NCBI GenBank assembly: GCA_963665525.1
Contig: OY762280.1
Location: 1,736,001 to 1,800,000, forward strand
Direction: 5' to 3'
Length of the DNA: 64,000 nt
Source of the DNA: UBA12077 sp963665525
Lineage (GTDB): Bacteria; Bacteroidota; Bacteroidia; Bacteroidales; UBA12077
The position numbers were made by a program, and so were the translations under genes. Below the pieces are notes generated by a model that saw nothing but the letters and a program-made list of their open reading frames with translations, had not been told where the DNA came from and did no database searches. Below, piece after piece: positions 19,101 through 26,199 of the stretch. The stretch's first letter is position 1, and each line of letters begins with the position of its first letter.

Positions 19101-19400
19101 TTTATCATTAGCCGCATCTGAATTAGCAATATATTCTACTTTTGTAGAAAAAACATCACATTCAAACTGAGGGCTAAAACTTGAAAAATTAGAAACAAAA
19201 AAATCATCAAGATCTCCATTAAAATCATCGTCCTTAACAGGTTGATTAAATTCCACTTCCACTGCATTAGTCATCCCAGAAGCATTTGTATCAACTGCTA
19301 CAACTTTCACTATAGTTAAAGTATCTGCATCTGCTCCAAATAAGTTTTCAAAAAGTAAGACTAAACCTATTATACATATTAGTTTAAATATTGTCTTCAT
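13116..19400 (-). CDS. Giant T9SS-secreted multidomain surface protein
   Basis: 2094 residues. Signal peptide (1-22); then about 600 residues of beta-sandwich repeats. Three near-identical modules (residues about 390-690) each carry a core like NGRNLNW...Y.GxYxVTEGDxDR...DxAGNxS. Further Ig-like modules follow (VSFTNHTL, VSFAPGTE), then a PKD-like domain (WNFGGAGDSDISDPTNPFHR). At about 1780-1990 is an Omp28-like, thioredoxin-fold-related region (VLIENFTN...YHTGFPGANE) without a CxxC pair. The last 75 residues are a type A T9SS sorting tail (EVYPNPVND...LPSGVYYIKM). It is the last gene of the STAND operon (52 nt after the lipoprotein), so it is probably the surface output of that pathway. Binding partner unknown. 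Confidence 0.88.
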   Translation of the reverse strand: MKTIFKLICIIGLVLLFENLFGADADTLTIVKVVAVDTNASGMTNAVEVEFNQPVKDDDFNGDLDDFFVSNFSSFSPQFECDVFSTKVEYIANSDAANDKYIRLGFTNDRLGGDLYDNTDSSIYLKYYKTPPGGNITAYYNSSKYLRDTTMVSPAIDMAGPVVEVISFDPSSGTVGIGSLITVTFEVSDTITYTDASIFINNKNALPITAVSNKEFEVTYTVNDGDDDIAELDSIPVYISLLDTGLNRGPEYRNSPPASTPGIDAHKPEIVSVTFIPENGTLAIGDSVKVRIQVADTSDNALSADTISVNSVDVKSTLDILGKGNYEVYYKVESGDFTVDDGVALPIRIVLTDGVNKCDTFKTTYASNTPGVYAVKPVISGSVNVEETGTVTSLVGDSIKFTVNVTTPDADLTISPSTFNGRNLNWITEDLGSSYKGVYVVTEGDQDRDADYDLTNVTLTDQAGNVSDPKIGDITFPIDANTPKILSVTSNAITADTYVDGDQIKFTVDIKTAEKPLTILPAQYNNRNLNWTADATGDIYTGTYNVTEGDADRNIPLQLTGVTAEDAAGNISNVVNGSDVVVTIDAHTPVVNDVSVSESRSGTVIVGDNITFTIDVDSADATLVVDPVDYNGELLNWFTNDGGDTYIGIYNVTEGNQNRTLDFDLENVTVADPAGNISSPAKVGDISVNIDANSPKIDSVKLLNVPKKVNDIDTLIVYIENDPNSSNYTLISGAEVAGFGFNPVVYAYPDSLYLTFTVTETMSDILPDDDIEVSGLQLKDLAGNISNIKDTTISQSNDPIYTVLPTAKVSGSKTVCHRETVDLVFQLTGSAPWKVTVDSCSTLVTVENIMSSPYIYTVNTDNPLGGTDIYKITQVTDAHGNVKNISSPESFSITINKLPDVSFTNHTLTYNVSADPDTLKGGAPDGGVYSGPGIVPSNSTFSPESAGVGGPYEIVYTYTNTTTGCSNSASLDFTVVESDAYFFFYDEEDQWQCDYDTSFVVYGGVLNKPINGDIVFHEKPTAISKIDGKTDSVKVDIQGLSAGTHTLYYVYNDAILDSVPLNFTVESVSDSYSLTTIPDHCANYDTIFVEAYNFSPLGGVGTFMFSGDEDHYKVNASDTNKIYFYPDSLAPGDYTLDYYYTSPNGCYSDTTQRTFAINSLPDVSFAPGTENTFNIDQGEITIIGSPADAGGEFSSTLEFIDDNKDGTAIIDPNENDLGSRIIIYTYTNANSCVEDDTLNITVNKADGTIESSSGKFQFCYYGSSPVTFTGTPVPTDNSPGTFYIDDNPITTVDNQMVFNPQDYTAGTHQLVFKYKNNTTPYEVYEEIDIDSIGEIYFTGLNESYCTNIDEEHLLTASTPTGDVGQVTFSGTGVNLDGNAWSFNSFELKGDQTITYTYERDYSGCTREVSKTTTVYNAPRVAFYPNEICMAVDEDQLGFSAESFPSDSVVKWTWTVLGSSTPYIGPDPIFTIDAPEFITMNLKLDSKYGCTNDVDSIFYIGTKAGVNFSFANECYGEYVEFKLELGNDPDDIDSIKWNFGGAGDSDISDPTNPFHRYAQSGAYEIIYEEYLKSCGRDADTAWITVRPSIDLSDGDYFESFEDHPDITGWVIEDYDDGEGTVYNNSWQWGEPEGVFINDAASGNNAFVTNLTGNYTSEEQGMVTSPCFDFSGLERPMIKLDITEDISDGSDGAVIQYFDGVWTTLGVPGDGVNWINSSLIGAKPGGNPYGWTENTFGWETAMYRLDQLSGRAGVRLRIVFGSNGDSESEGFGFDNIWLGERKRTVLIENFTNITDDNAINKLEEVHNNIQKDSLDVITLNYHTGFPGANELNSFYPSGPSARALYYGVSSVPYSIVDGGNRQFDYTFNELTEADIHKQILMDPLFNINVQQDVQDNNFIVSANLKALDEMTGYSMNVYVAVVEKTIVYEDEVYHNVLRTMLPDAAGVLVERDWLVNDSVNIYQTWSLPENVTPDSLVTIVFIQDEDSKDIYQTAYTNEYNTITSINDGPENYSVAFFEVYPNPVNDILTLKLNQLLSSDSEVKIYNGVGETVIVDKVLQGNNILKINTQNLPSGVYYIKMNENDNAQVVRRFIKTK

Positions 19401-19452
19401 AATTCAATAATTTACAATTCCATATCATTTAATTCGAATACAAATGGAATAT

Positions 19453-20685
19453 TTACAATTCCCCCTCAGAGTTTACTTTAAGCAAATAAATCATTTCATT
19501 TCCTTCAGCACCAGAACTTCCAATCATAATAAAACCACCATCTGAAGTAGGCTCTATTGAGTTTATGGTCTGTCCATAACCTCCATATGTTAATGCATCA
19601 CGGCCATCATCTTCGATATGACCGATTAAAATTTCTCCTTCACCATCAATCTTTAAAAAACCTGCTGCCATACCACTTGTTAGCTCAACATCACCTGCAA
19701 TAACGTAACCCCCGTTCGATTTTATTAAATCATAGGCATGTGCCGGGAAAGCTTCTTCATATTGTTCTTCCCATAATATATTACTTATCTCATCTTCAAT
19801 TTTCACAGTATAAATGCTAGGGTTATCTCCAGCAATATTCTCAACAGTACCTGTAACAACATAACCACCATTATTTGATTTTACAATAGCAGCTCCATAA
19901 TCATTATTATTTCCACCATAAGTATTAATGTCAGGACTATCACCAACTAAATTGGTTTTAATAACGATGATATTATCCTGTGCCTGATCGTGTAAAGAAT
20001 TTTCCGTTGTACCAACAATCATATATCCATTATCTATAACAATAATATCACTAGCATAATCATTGCCATCGAATCCATGATTTTCAGTCCATTCAATATT
20101 TCCCTGATCATCAATTTTAACCAGGTAAATATCTTTTTGTCCATTACCTGTATTTTTCTCGTCACTACTTCCTGCTATAATATAACCTGACGATGCTTTC
20201 TTTATTGAAGCGCCCTCTTCATTTACTGAAGTTCCATCATTGTTTTGATCAACACCTATTATTTTTTCCCATTCGCTTTCTACATTTGAATTGAATTTAT
20301 TGATATAAATATCGAGGTCATTATTCAGAGTATCTTCGATAGTTCCTAAAACAATAAACCCACCGTCTTGTGTTAACAATAGTTTTGAAGCGATATTATT
20401 TCCTCCTCTTAGGCTTGATAAGGTATCAATACCATCTGATTTTAAATTCCCGTAATGATCAGTCTGGAGTAATACTATATCAGAAATTTCAGTTTCAAAA
20501 CTTGTTGTAGTTAATAATAAATATCCTCCATTAAATTCTTTCACATCATTTCCAATATCAGATTCTGAAGAACCGAATATTTTTACAAAACTTTTTGATT
20601 GTGTTGTTGATATATCGAGATTATCGCATGAAAGTATTGAAATAACTAATCCCAATAACAATGATATATTTCTTAATTTATACAT
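19453..20685 (-). CDS. Lipoprotein with seven beta-propeller-like repeats
   Basis: 410 residues. An SPII lipobox ends at C20 (VISILSC). The rest contains seven units with the core GG(Y/F)(V/I/L)hhG(T/S), for example GGFIVLGT, GYIIAGSS, GGYVVTGT and GGFIMIGS, spaced by about 50 residues, each followed by a strand like DIYLVKID. This predicts a seven-bladed propeller on the outer membrane. It lies 8 nt downstream of the barrel gene and 52 nt upstream of the giant T9SS gene, so it may be a surface partner of either. Enzyme residues are not evident. Confidence 0.8.
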   Translation of the reverse strand: MYKLRNISLLLGLVISILSCDNLDISTTQSKSFVKIFGSSESDIGNDVKEFNGGYLLLTTTSFETEISDIVLLQTDHYGNLKSDGIDTLSSLRGGNNIASKLLLTQDGGFIVLGTIEDTLNNDLDIYINKFNSNVESEWEKIIGVDQNNDGTSVNEEGASIKKASSGYIIAGSSDEKNTGNGQKDIYLVKIDDQGNIEWTENHGFDGNDYASDIIVIDNGYMIVGTTENSLHDQAQDNIIVIKTNLVGDSPDINTYGGNNNDYGAAIVKSNNGGYVVTGTVENIAGDNPSIYTVKIEDEISNILWEEQYEEAFPAHAYDLIKSNGGYVIAGDVELTSGMAAGFLKIDGEGEILIGHIEDDGRDALTYGGYGQTINSIEPTSDGGFIMIGSSGAEGNEMIYLLKVNSEGEL

Positions 20686-20693
20686 AATTGTTA

Positions 20694-21731
20694 CTATTTA
20701 TCTTTTTTAGATTGTTTTGTTCTATAAAATGAGTAAACCCATCCTACAGATAAGCAGATATTATTAAGTGTAAAATCATCATCAATATAATTATAACTTC
20801 CAAGCTTAAAATCACTATACCTGTTATCACCATTCACTAAATTCATCAAACTATACTGATATCGTAGATCTGCCATAACATATCCCATTTTAACATTGAA
20901 TTTAACACCTCCACCAATTAAGGCCGACACATTAATAGGATTTCGATCATCAATGATATCATAACCCGATTCTTTGATTACATCCGTAGTTACAATATCA
21001 TTCTGTTTTACAAAATCAGCCGTTGCAGTAAATAAATAATCTAAATTAACTCCTAATCTTGCATATGGATTTAAATTTCCCATTTTAAATTCATATGTTC
21101 CGCTTAATGGTAATGAAAGAATTGATAAGTTTTCATTATATGTTGTTGTATAATTTACTTGAGAGATACTATATTCAAAAGTCTTATTAGTATAAATGAT
21201 ATCCAAATTAACATCGATCTTATCATTTATATATTTTTTTAACTGAACACCTGCATGCCAAGAGGTTCCTGATTTATATTCTCCTGCATAATTATCAGTA
21301 TTAATCATTGAATATGGTTCAATAATTCTTGCCATTGAATAATTTCCCCCAGCAATAAAACCAATTGAAAAAGTTGGAATTGTCTGGTAAGAGTTATATA
21401 AATATTTAAACTCAATTGGATCCGTTACCTTTAATTCATATTCAGGAAATTCTTTTAAAAATTTAAGCATTGTTAATTCGGCCATTTCCTGATAATCCTC
21501 AAACTGATATGTAAGAATCAACAATTTATACGCACGGGAAAGTTCTTCATTATCAAAACCTTCGTTATTAATACAAGATCGAAGCATAGATGGAATTGAA
21601 TCTAGCACTCCTGTTTCGTATAACGATTCAGCCTCTTGAAGCTTAAAAGAACAACTACCTTCTTGTGCTGTCAGATTAAAACTTATTAAGCATATTATCA
21701 GAATGAATAAATAATATAGATAATGCTTCAT
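20694..21731 (-). CDS. Outer-membrane beta-barrel protein (PorT/OMP_b-brl_2-like)
   Basis: 345 residues from the ATG at 21729-21731, which gives a clean signal peptide (MKHYLYYLFILIICLISFNL, cut after TAQ). The longer frame from 21794 would overlap the upstream gene by 53 nt and add a poorly fitting N-terminus, so it is rejected. Residues about 25-115 form a small helical region with C27 and C48; the rest has alternating strands typical of 8-stranded barrels (YNENLSILSLPLSGTYEF, YARLGVNLDYLF) and ends in aromatic SVGWVYSFYR. It starts 10 nt after the STAND gene. Barrels of this type serve as channels or docking sites in the outer membrane; in this operon it may couple the cytoplasmic pathway to the surface. 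Confidence 0.82.
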   Translation of the reverse strand: MKHYLYYLFILIICLISFNLTAQEGSCSFKLQEAESLYETGVLDSIPSMLRSCINNEGFDNEELSRAYKLLILTYQFEDYQEMAELTMLKFLKEFPEYELKVTDPIEFKYLYNSYQTIPTFSIGFIAGGNYSMARIIEPYSMINTDNYAGEYKSGTSWHAGVQLKKYINDKIDVNLDIIYTNKTFEYSISQVNYTTTYNENLSILSLPLSGTYEFKMGNLNPYARLGVNLDYLFTATADFVKQNDIVTTDVIKESGYDIIDDRNPINVSALIGGGVKFNVKMGYVMADLRYQYSLMNLVNGDNRYSDFKLGSYNYIDDDFTLNNICLSVGWVYSFYRTKQSKKDK

Positions 21732-21741
21732 TTTTTTATAT

Positions 21742-24700
21742 TTATAATTCTTTGATTGTTTTTTCAATTTCAATATCTGCTGCAACATATGCATCCCATT
21801 CCTCTTCTGTCATATTTCTTGTAATTCTTCCTCGAAGATCTTCTGCTAATAACTCTGCATTTGTTGGCCATATAATAATTCTATCTTTATCTTTACTCGT
21901 TGTTACAAGACTTTTACCATCAGGACTAAATACATTTGACAATGCCCACGATTGATGATCCGTTAATTCAATTGGTTGGTTATTAAAATTTGTACAATCC
22001 CACATTCTAACAACTCCATCCTGATAAGCAGTTGCCATTAATTTATCATCAATATTAAAATCTATATCGTTAATCCGCGATTGTCTGCTTACTATGTTTT
22101 CAATCTCCTTATAATTAGATGAATCCCAAATCTTAATATTTCCTCTTGCATCACCCGAAGCTAACCAATTCCCACTTTTATTATATTTTAATGCAGTAAT
22201 GGCTATTTCATCATCATTCTGAATTAAATGAAATTTACTGGTATCATTTGCATTCCAAATATTTATTTTTCCATCTTGAGTGCCTGCTAAAATTGATTTT
22301 GAATCTGGAGCAATCTCTATGGTATTAATTTTAGAATCGGATTCAATAAATATTTCTCCTTCCAATGTTTGTAAATCCCATTTTCGTATGGTTTTATCAT
22401 TACTTGCAGAAATAAAATATGTATTATCCGGAGCTATAGCAATATGTGTAACACTTCTGGTATGCCCTGTTAACTCCTTATTCACTTCAACACTATTCAG
22501 TAAATTCAATAATAATATCTTACTATCGTCTGTAGCACAAATCAGATATTTACCATCAGGAGTTATACCTAGAGCTTTTTGACCAAATTGATTTTCTACT
22601 ATGGTTTCGAATGAACTATTTAGATCTCCAATATTCCATTCTAATATTTTTCCATCGCCACCAGTACTGTATAACATATTTGTACCAGGTTTAAAAGCAA
22701 TATCGGTTACTGCACCAGCATGTCCATTTTTGGCATTATAAAACTGCCCTCTTACACCTTTTAATGCAGAATATAACCCTAAATAAACATCTGGATTATG
22801 TTTTTCTCCTTGAAAATTATTGTTAAATAAATGCGCCTGATAAGCTACCAAAGCTTTTAATTGATTATCGTCTGAAATCTGTTGTGATTTAACGGCCATA
22901 CTCTGAGAAATAGATAACATTCTCATTCGATAAGCTTCTTGCCTTTGTTTTTCAGCTTCAATAGTTTGTTGCCTTGCAACCTCTGCACTTTCTTCAGCTC
23001 TTGTTCGTTGTTCATTCGCTTCTTTTTCTCTTTCCTTAGCTAGTAATGTTTGTTGTTGAGCTATTTCAAAATTCTGGGTAGCTTCCTTTTCTTTTTGAAT
23101 TGCAATTAATGTTTGTTGATCGGCAATTTCTTTTTGTTCTAAAGCTTCTTTTTCTTTTTGTTGTGCAATTACCTTTTGTTCCTCTGCAATCTTTTGTTGT
23201 TCTACAGCAATCTCTTTTTGTTCGTTTGCAATTCTTTCTTGTTCAACTGCTTTTGCTTTCATCATTTGAGAATACACAGTAAGTCCCATTCCTAAAATTG
23301 CAGCAGAACCTAAAACTATAGCAAATATTTTTGATCTTCGAAGTTGTCGCTTTTGAAGTTTAATCTTATTTTCTTCTTCGGCTTTAAATTCTTTATCACT
23401 GGTTTCTAAGTAAACCATTGCCCTTTCAAAAGCAGGGTTATATCTTTGAGCCCATGCCAATGTAGGTCTTTGTTTTTCTCTCCAATTAATTGCTAACTGT
23501 AAATCAGGTGGTCGCCATAAACCCGTATTACCTACCTGATACATTTCCGAAGCATCAGATAAACGCATGTACATTTGAACTGCATCCCATTCTTCCTCAA
23601 CCCAAACTTTAAGTTTATTCCATATTCGCATTAAACTCTCATGCGACAAATCAATAATACTATTCTCATCTAGTTCAATATCACTCGATGGCGTTACAAA
23701 TGACCTTCTTCCTGACCTGAAAGGATCAATAACCTTAATCACATCTTCGACATTAGACTTAGAAATTGAAGCAATATCTTTTATACTCGTTGGATGACGT
23801 ATACCCCTGTTATCATTCCCTTTTTCGGTAATCGTTTTGAACATACTTTCGCATATCCATTTCTGATCCTCCTCTAATTCATCATATGCCTCATTAGCAT
23901 GCTCAGAAAGAGCTTTTTCCATTTTACCAATAGCTTCATAATCGGCAAGACTAATCGCTTGATTATGATCAGAATGCTCCATCCAGTATTCCCATGTTCG
24001 CATCAATGCATGCTGTAATATCGGAAGCTGATCCGGATTATCGCCTACTTCGTTTAATAATTGCTGCACCAATTGTGTGTCAATGGTTGCTCCTCCAACT
24101 GCTACAGGACCTTCTATGGCACTTCTAAAATCGTCGCGAGTCATTTGAGGAACTAAGTAGTTAGAATCGTTAATTAATTCTGTTAGCTCATGAAACTGAG
24201 AACATTCTCCAATGAAATCAGAACGCATTGTTAATACAATATATACAGGAATATCACTTGTTTTATTGGCATTAACCAACAATTTTACAAATGCTTCTGA
24301 TTCATTATAAGTAGACTGATCTCCTTTACTAGTTTTATATCTAAATAACTCTTCAAACTGATCAATAATGATTAGTATATTTTCATTCTCAAAATCAAAT
24401 GACTGTTCAAGCACCTCAACTAAACCATTAGAACTACTTCGAAGAATCGACGCATTCAATTTCTGTTTTATTAATTCATCATCCTTTTTATTATTTGTTG
24501 TAGATTTTGATAATATTGCTGATGCTAAATTCTCAACAGGAGAATTCCCAGGTCTACTGGCAATGATATTCCATTTTGATTTGGTTTCTCCAATAAATCC
24601 ACCGTATAAAGTAGGAACTAATCCACAATAGATGAGTGATGATTTACCACTACCTGAAGCTCCAATAACAGCTACAAATTTTTCGTCGGATAATTTCTTC

Positions 24701-24816
24701 AATATTTCCTCGCTCTGTCCCTCGCGTCCAAAAAACAGATGACTTTCCTCCACCTTAAATGGCCGAAGTCCCGGGAATGGATTGAATATACTATTTGTAT
24801 TGCGTTCAGGTGTCAT
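21742..24816 (-). CDS. Membrane-tethered nSTAND1 ATPase with heptad coiled coil and WD40 repeats
   Basis: 1024 residues. The N-terminus NPFPGLRPFKVEESHLFFGR is the nSTAND1 opening; Walker A GASGSGKSS is at 52-60, Walker B LIIIDQFEE at 148-156, and RSDFIGEC follows in the sensor region. A winged-helix-like part precedes one membrane helix (about 497-515). Residues 525-629 are 15 uninterrupted heptads with Ala at position six (EQKEIAV, EQKEIAD, QQTLIAI). A WD40 propeller (about 690-990) follows. STAND ATPases are signal-triggered oligomerising switches; WD40 parts usually sense and the effector is often N-terminal. Here no effector domain is fused: the TIR-like protein encoded 1 nt upstream may supply it in trans. 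Confidence 0.9.
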   Translation of the reverse strand: MTPERNTNSIFNPFPGLRPFKVEESHLFFGREGQSEEILKKLSDEKFVAVIGASGSGKSSLIYCGLVPTLYGGFIGETKSKWNIIASRPGNSPVENLASAILSKSTTNNKKDDELIKQKLNASILRSSSNGLVEVLEQSFDFENENILIIIDQFEELFRYKTSKGDQSTYNESEAFVKLLVNANKTSDIPVYIVLTMRSDFIGECSQFHELTELINDSNYLVPQMTRDDFRSAIEGPVAVGGATIDTQLVQQLLNEVGDNPDQLPILQHALMRTWEYWMEHSDHNQAISLADYEAIGKMEKALSEHANEAYDELEEDQKWICESMFKTITEKGNDNRGIRHPTSIKDIASISKSNVEDVIKVIDPFRSGRRSFVTPSSDIELDENSIIDLSHESLMRIWNKLKVWVEEEWDAVQMYMRLSDASEMYQVGNTGLWRPPDLQLAINWREKQRPTLAWAQRYNPAFERAMVYLETSDKEFKAEEENKIKLQKRQLRRSKIFAIVLGSAAILGMGLTVYSQMMKAKAVEQERIANEQKEIAVEQQKIAEEQKVIAQQKEKEALEQKEIADQQTLIAIQKEKEATQNFEIAQQQTLLAKEREKEANEQRTRAEESAEVARQQTIEAEKQRQEAYRMRMLSISQSMAVKSQQISDDNQLKALVAYQAHLFNNNFQGEKHNPDVYLGLYSALKGVRGQFYNAKNGHAGAVTDIAFKPGTNMLYSTGGDGKILEWNIGDLNSSFETIVENQFGQKALGITPDGKYLICATDDSKILLLNLLNSVEVNKELTGHTRSVTHIAIAPDNTYFISASNDKTIRKWDLQTLEGEIFIESDSKINTIEIAPDSKSILAGTQDGKINIWNANDTSKFHLIQNDDEIAITALKYNKSGNWLASGDARGNIKIWDSSNYKEIENIVSRQSRINDIDFNIDDKLMATAYQDGVVRMWDCTNFNNQPIELTDHQSWALSNVFSPDGKSLVTTSKDKDRIIIWPTNAELLAEDLRGRITRNMTEEEWDAYVAADIEIEKTIKEL

Positions 24817-24817
24817 T

Positions 24818-26197
24818 TTAATTAATTTTTTCGATGAAAGAATTTAATTTTTTGGTTATATCCTTTTCTTCTTGTTTTATTATTTCTAAATCAGCGATCT
24901 GTAAATTAATATCAGGAGCTTTTTCTGTATCATAGATAATCCATTTGGCTTTGAAAATATTCTTTCTACCAAATCCAGGAGATTTAATCATATCACTTAA
25001 CTTACTATTTAACCACTGAATATTTTCTACTGAATAATCTATTAATACAGCATCACAATGAACTATATGATGATAGTGCTCTTGAATTAACTCTATTTTA
25101 CTTAATTTATCACTTATTTCTAATACCTTTATTTCATTTTTTAGCAGGTTCTGTTTTATAATACCATACTTTTTATTAGCTCGATTATTCGATATTAAAT
25201 ATACAGAACGAGATATATTACGATCGTTTATTACCTTGTTGGTTTTGGTTTCACCAAGAAGTTCATTCGCTTTTTTTCTAATAATAGATTTAAAAACTTC
25301 AATGGGTGTTTGAATAATTTCAGTACTATGCAATAATTCAATATTTCTTTTAAAGCTTTCAATATACATCTTTTGCTTTTCCGATTTTGCTTTTATAGTA
25401 GGTGGTATCCAAACCAATCGTTCAATTGTTTTTTTCTGACCACTAAGTTCTGCCGCCACTTCATGAAATAAATCGTTTTGCAGCTCAATACTTGAAATAT
25501 CAATATTATTAAGTAATGGAGCATATTGATTACCTATGATATGTATCGATAAGAAAGACTGTGATAAGTTTGTATGCACCATTTCACTAAAAGGGATCAT
25601 ATCTTTTGGGAAACCTCCATCTGGTAATACTTCAAAACCAAGATGTTCTAATTCTCTTATAATGGTTTCTCTGTTAAAATTCTGGTCTGAACTTGTTTCG
25701 GCTACATAAATTTTCCCTTTTGACTCTTTCTTATTGATATCACCTTTCTTTAACTCTCTTCTTATTTCATATGCAATATCTAAGAACTTTAACCATATCT
25801 CATTTTTAAGTTGATCAATATTCTCTGATAAATCCACCGGTTTATTCTTAACTTCATCGAATAAATGAATAATAAATTCATTTTGCGATTCAATTTTAAC
25901 TTCAGGATGACAAATAACATGGATTACTTTTAAACCAGTAAGCTGCAACCTGTTAACCTTTTCAACATCTTTTGTTAATAGTTCTATTACAAGTTTTGAA
26001 TTCTCTGTTATTTTTTTCTTTTCTGCCGATGAATCAACAAAGTATGAAGATATAATTTGAATTTTTTGTTTTGTAATTTGATGTAAACTGATTCCTAAAA
26101 TGGTTTTAAAAGATTCAATCCAATTAATTTCACTTTCGCTTAAGGTTTCTTTTTTAAACGGAATATAAACCAGAATATCAGTTTTTTCGCTTGACAT
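24818..26197 (-). CDS. TIR-like multi-module protein (STAND partner)
   Basis: 459 residues, no signal peptide. Three Rossmann-like modules can be seen. Module 1 (about 5-150) begins DILVYIPFKKE. Module 2 (about 170-320) begins KIYVAETSSD and continues with RELEHLGFEVLPDGGF and IELQNDLFHEVAAEL, like bacterial TIR domains. Module 3 (about 345-459) begins RSVYLISN and contains CDAVLIDYS and DMIKSPGFGR, a pattern remembered from proteins beside nSTAND ATPases. Bacterial TIR domains can cleave NAD+ or act as adaptors; glutamates in the IELQNDLFHE stretch could be catalytic but this is unproven. The gene is packed between the PP2C phosphatase (2 nt) and the STAND ATPase (1 nt), implying coupled translation. 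Confidence 0.72.
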   Translation of the reverse strand: MSSEKTDILVYIPFKKETLSESEINWIESFKTILGISLHQITKQKIQIISSYFVDSSAEKKKITENSKLVIELLTKDVEKVNRLQLTGLKVIHVICHPEVKIESQNEFIIHLFDEVKNKPVDLSENIDQLKNEIWLKFLDIAYEIRRELKKGDINKKESKGKIYVAETSSDQNFNRETIIRELEHLGFEVLPDGGFPKDMIPFSEMVHTNLSQSFLSIHIIGNQYAPLLNNIDISSIELQNDLFHEVAAELSGQKKTIERLVWIPPTIKAKSEKQKMYIESFKRNIELLHSTEIIQTPIEVFKSIIRKKANELLGETKTNKVINDRNISRSVYLISNNRANKKYGIIKQNLLKNEIKVLEISDKLSKIELIQEHYHHIVHCDAVLIDYSVENIQWLNSKLSDMIKSPGFGRKNIFKAKWIIYDTEKAPDINLQIADLEIIKQEEKDITKKLNSFIEKIN

Positions 26198-26199
26198 AG

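Noticed and set aside
21732..21794. Longer start for the barrel protein
   Set aside because: It overlaps the STAND gene by 53 nt and puts 21 charged residues before the signal peptide.
22930..23244. Tandem-repeat-like DNA suspected to be a satellite or CRISPR-like array
   Set aside because: The period follows the seven-codon heptads of the coiled coil in frame; the DNA units vary and have no spacers.
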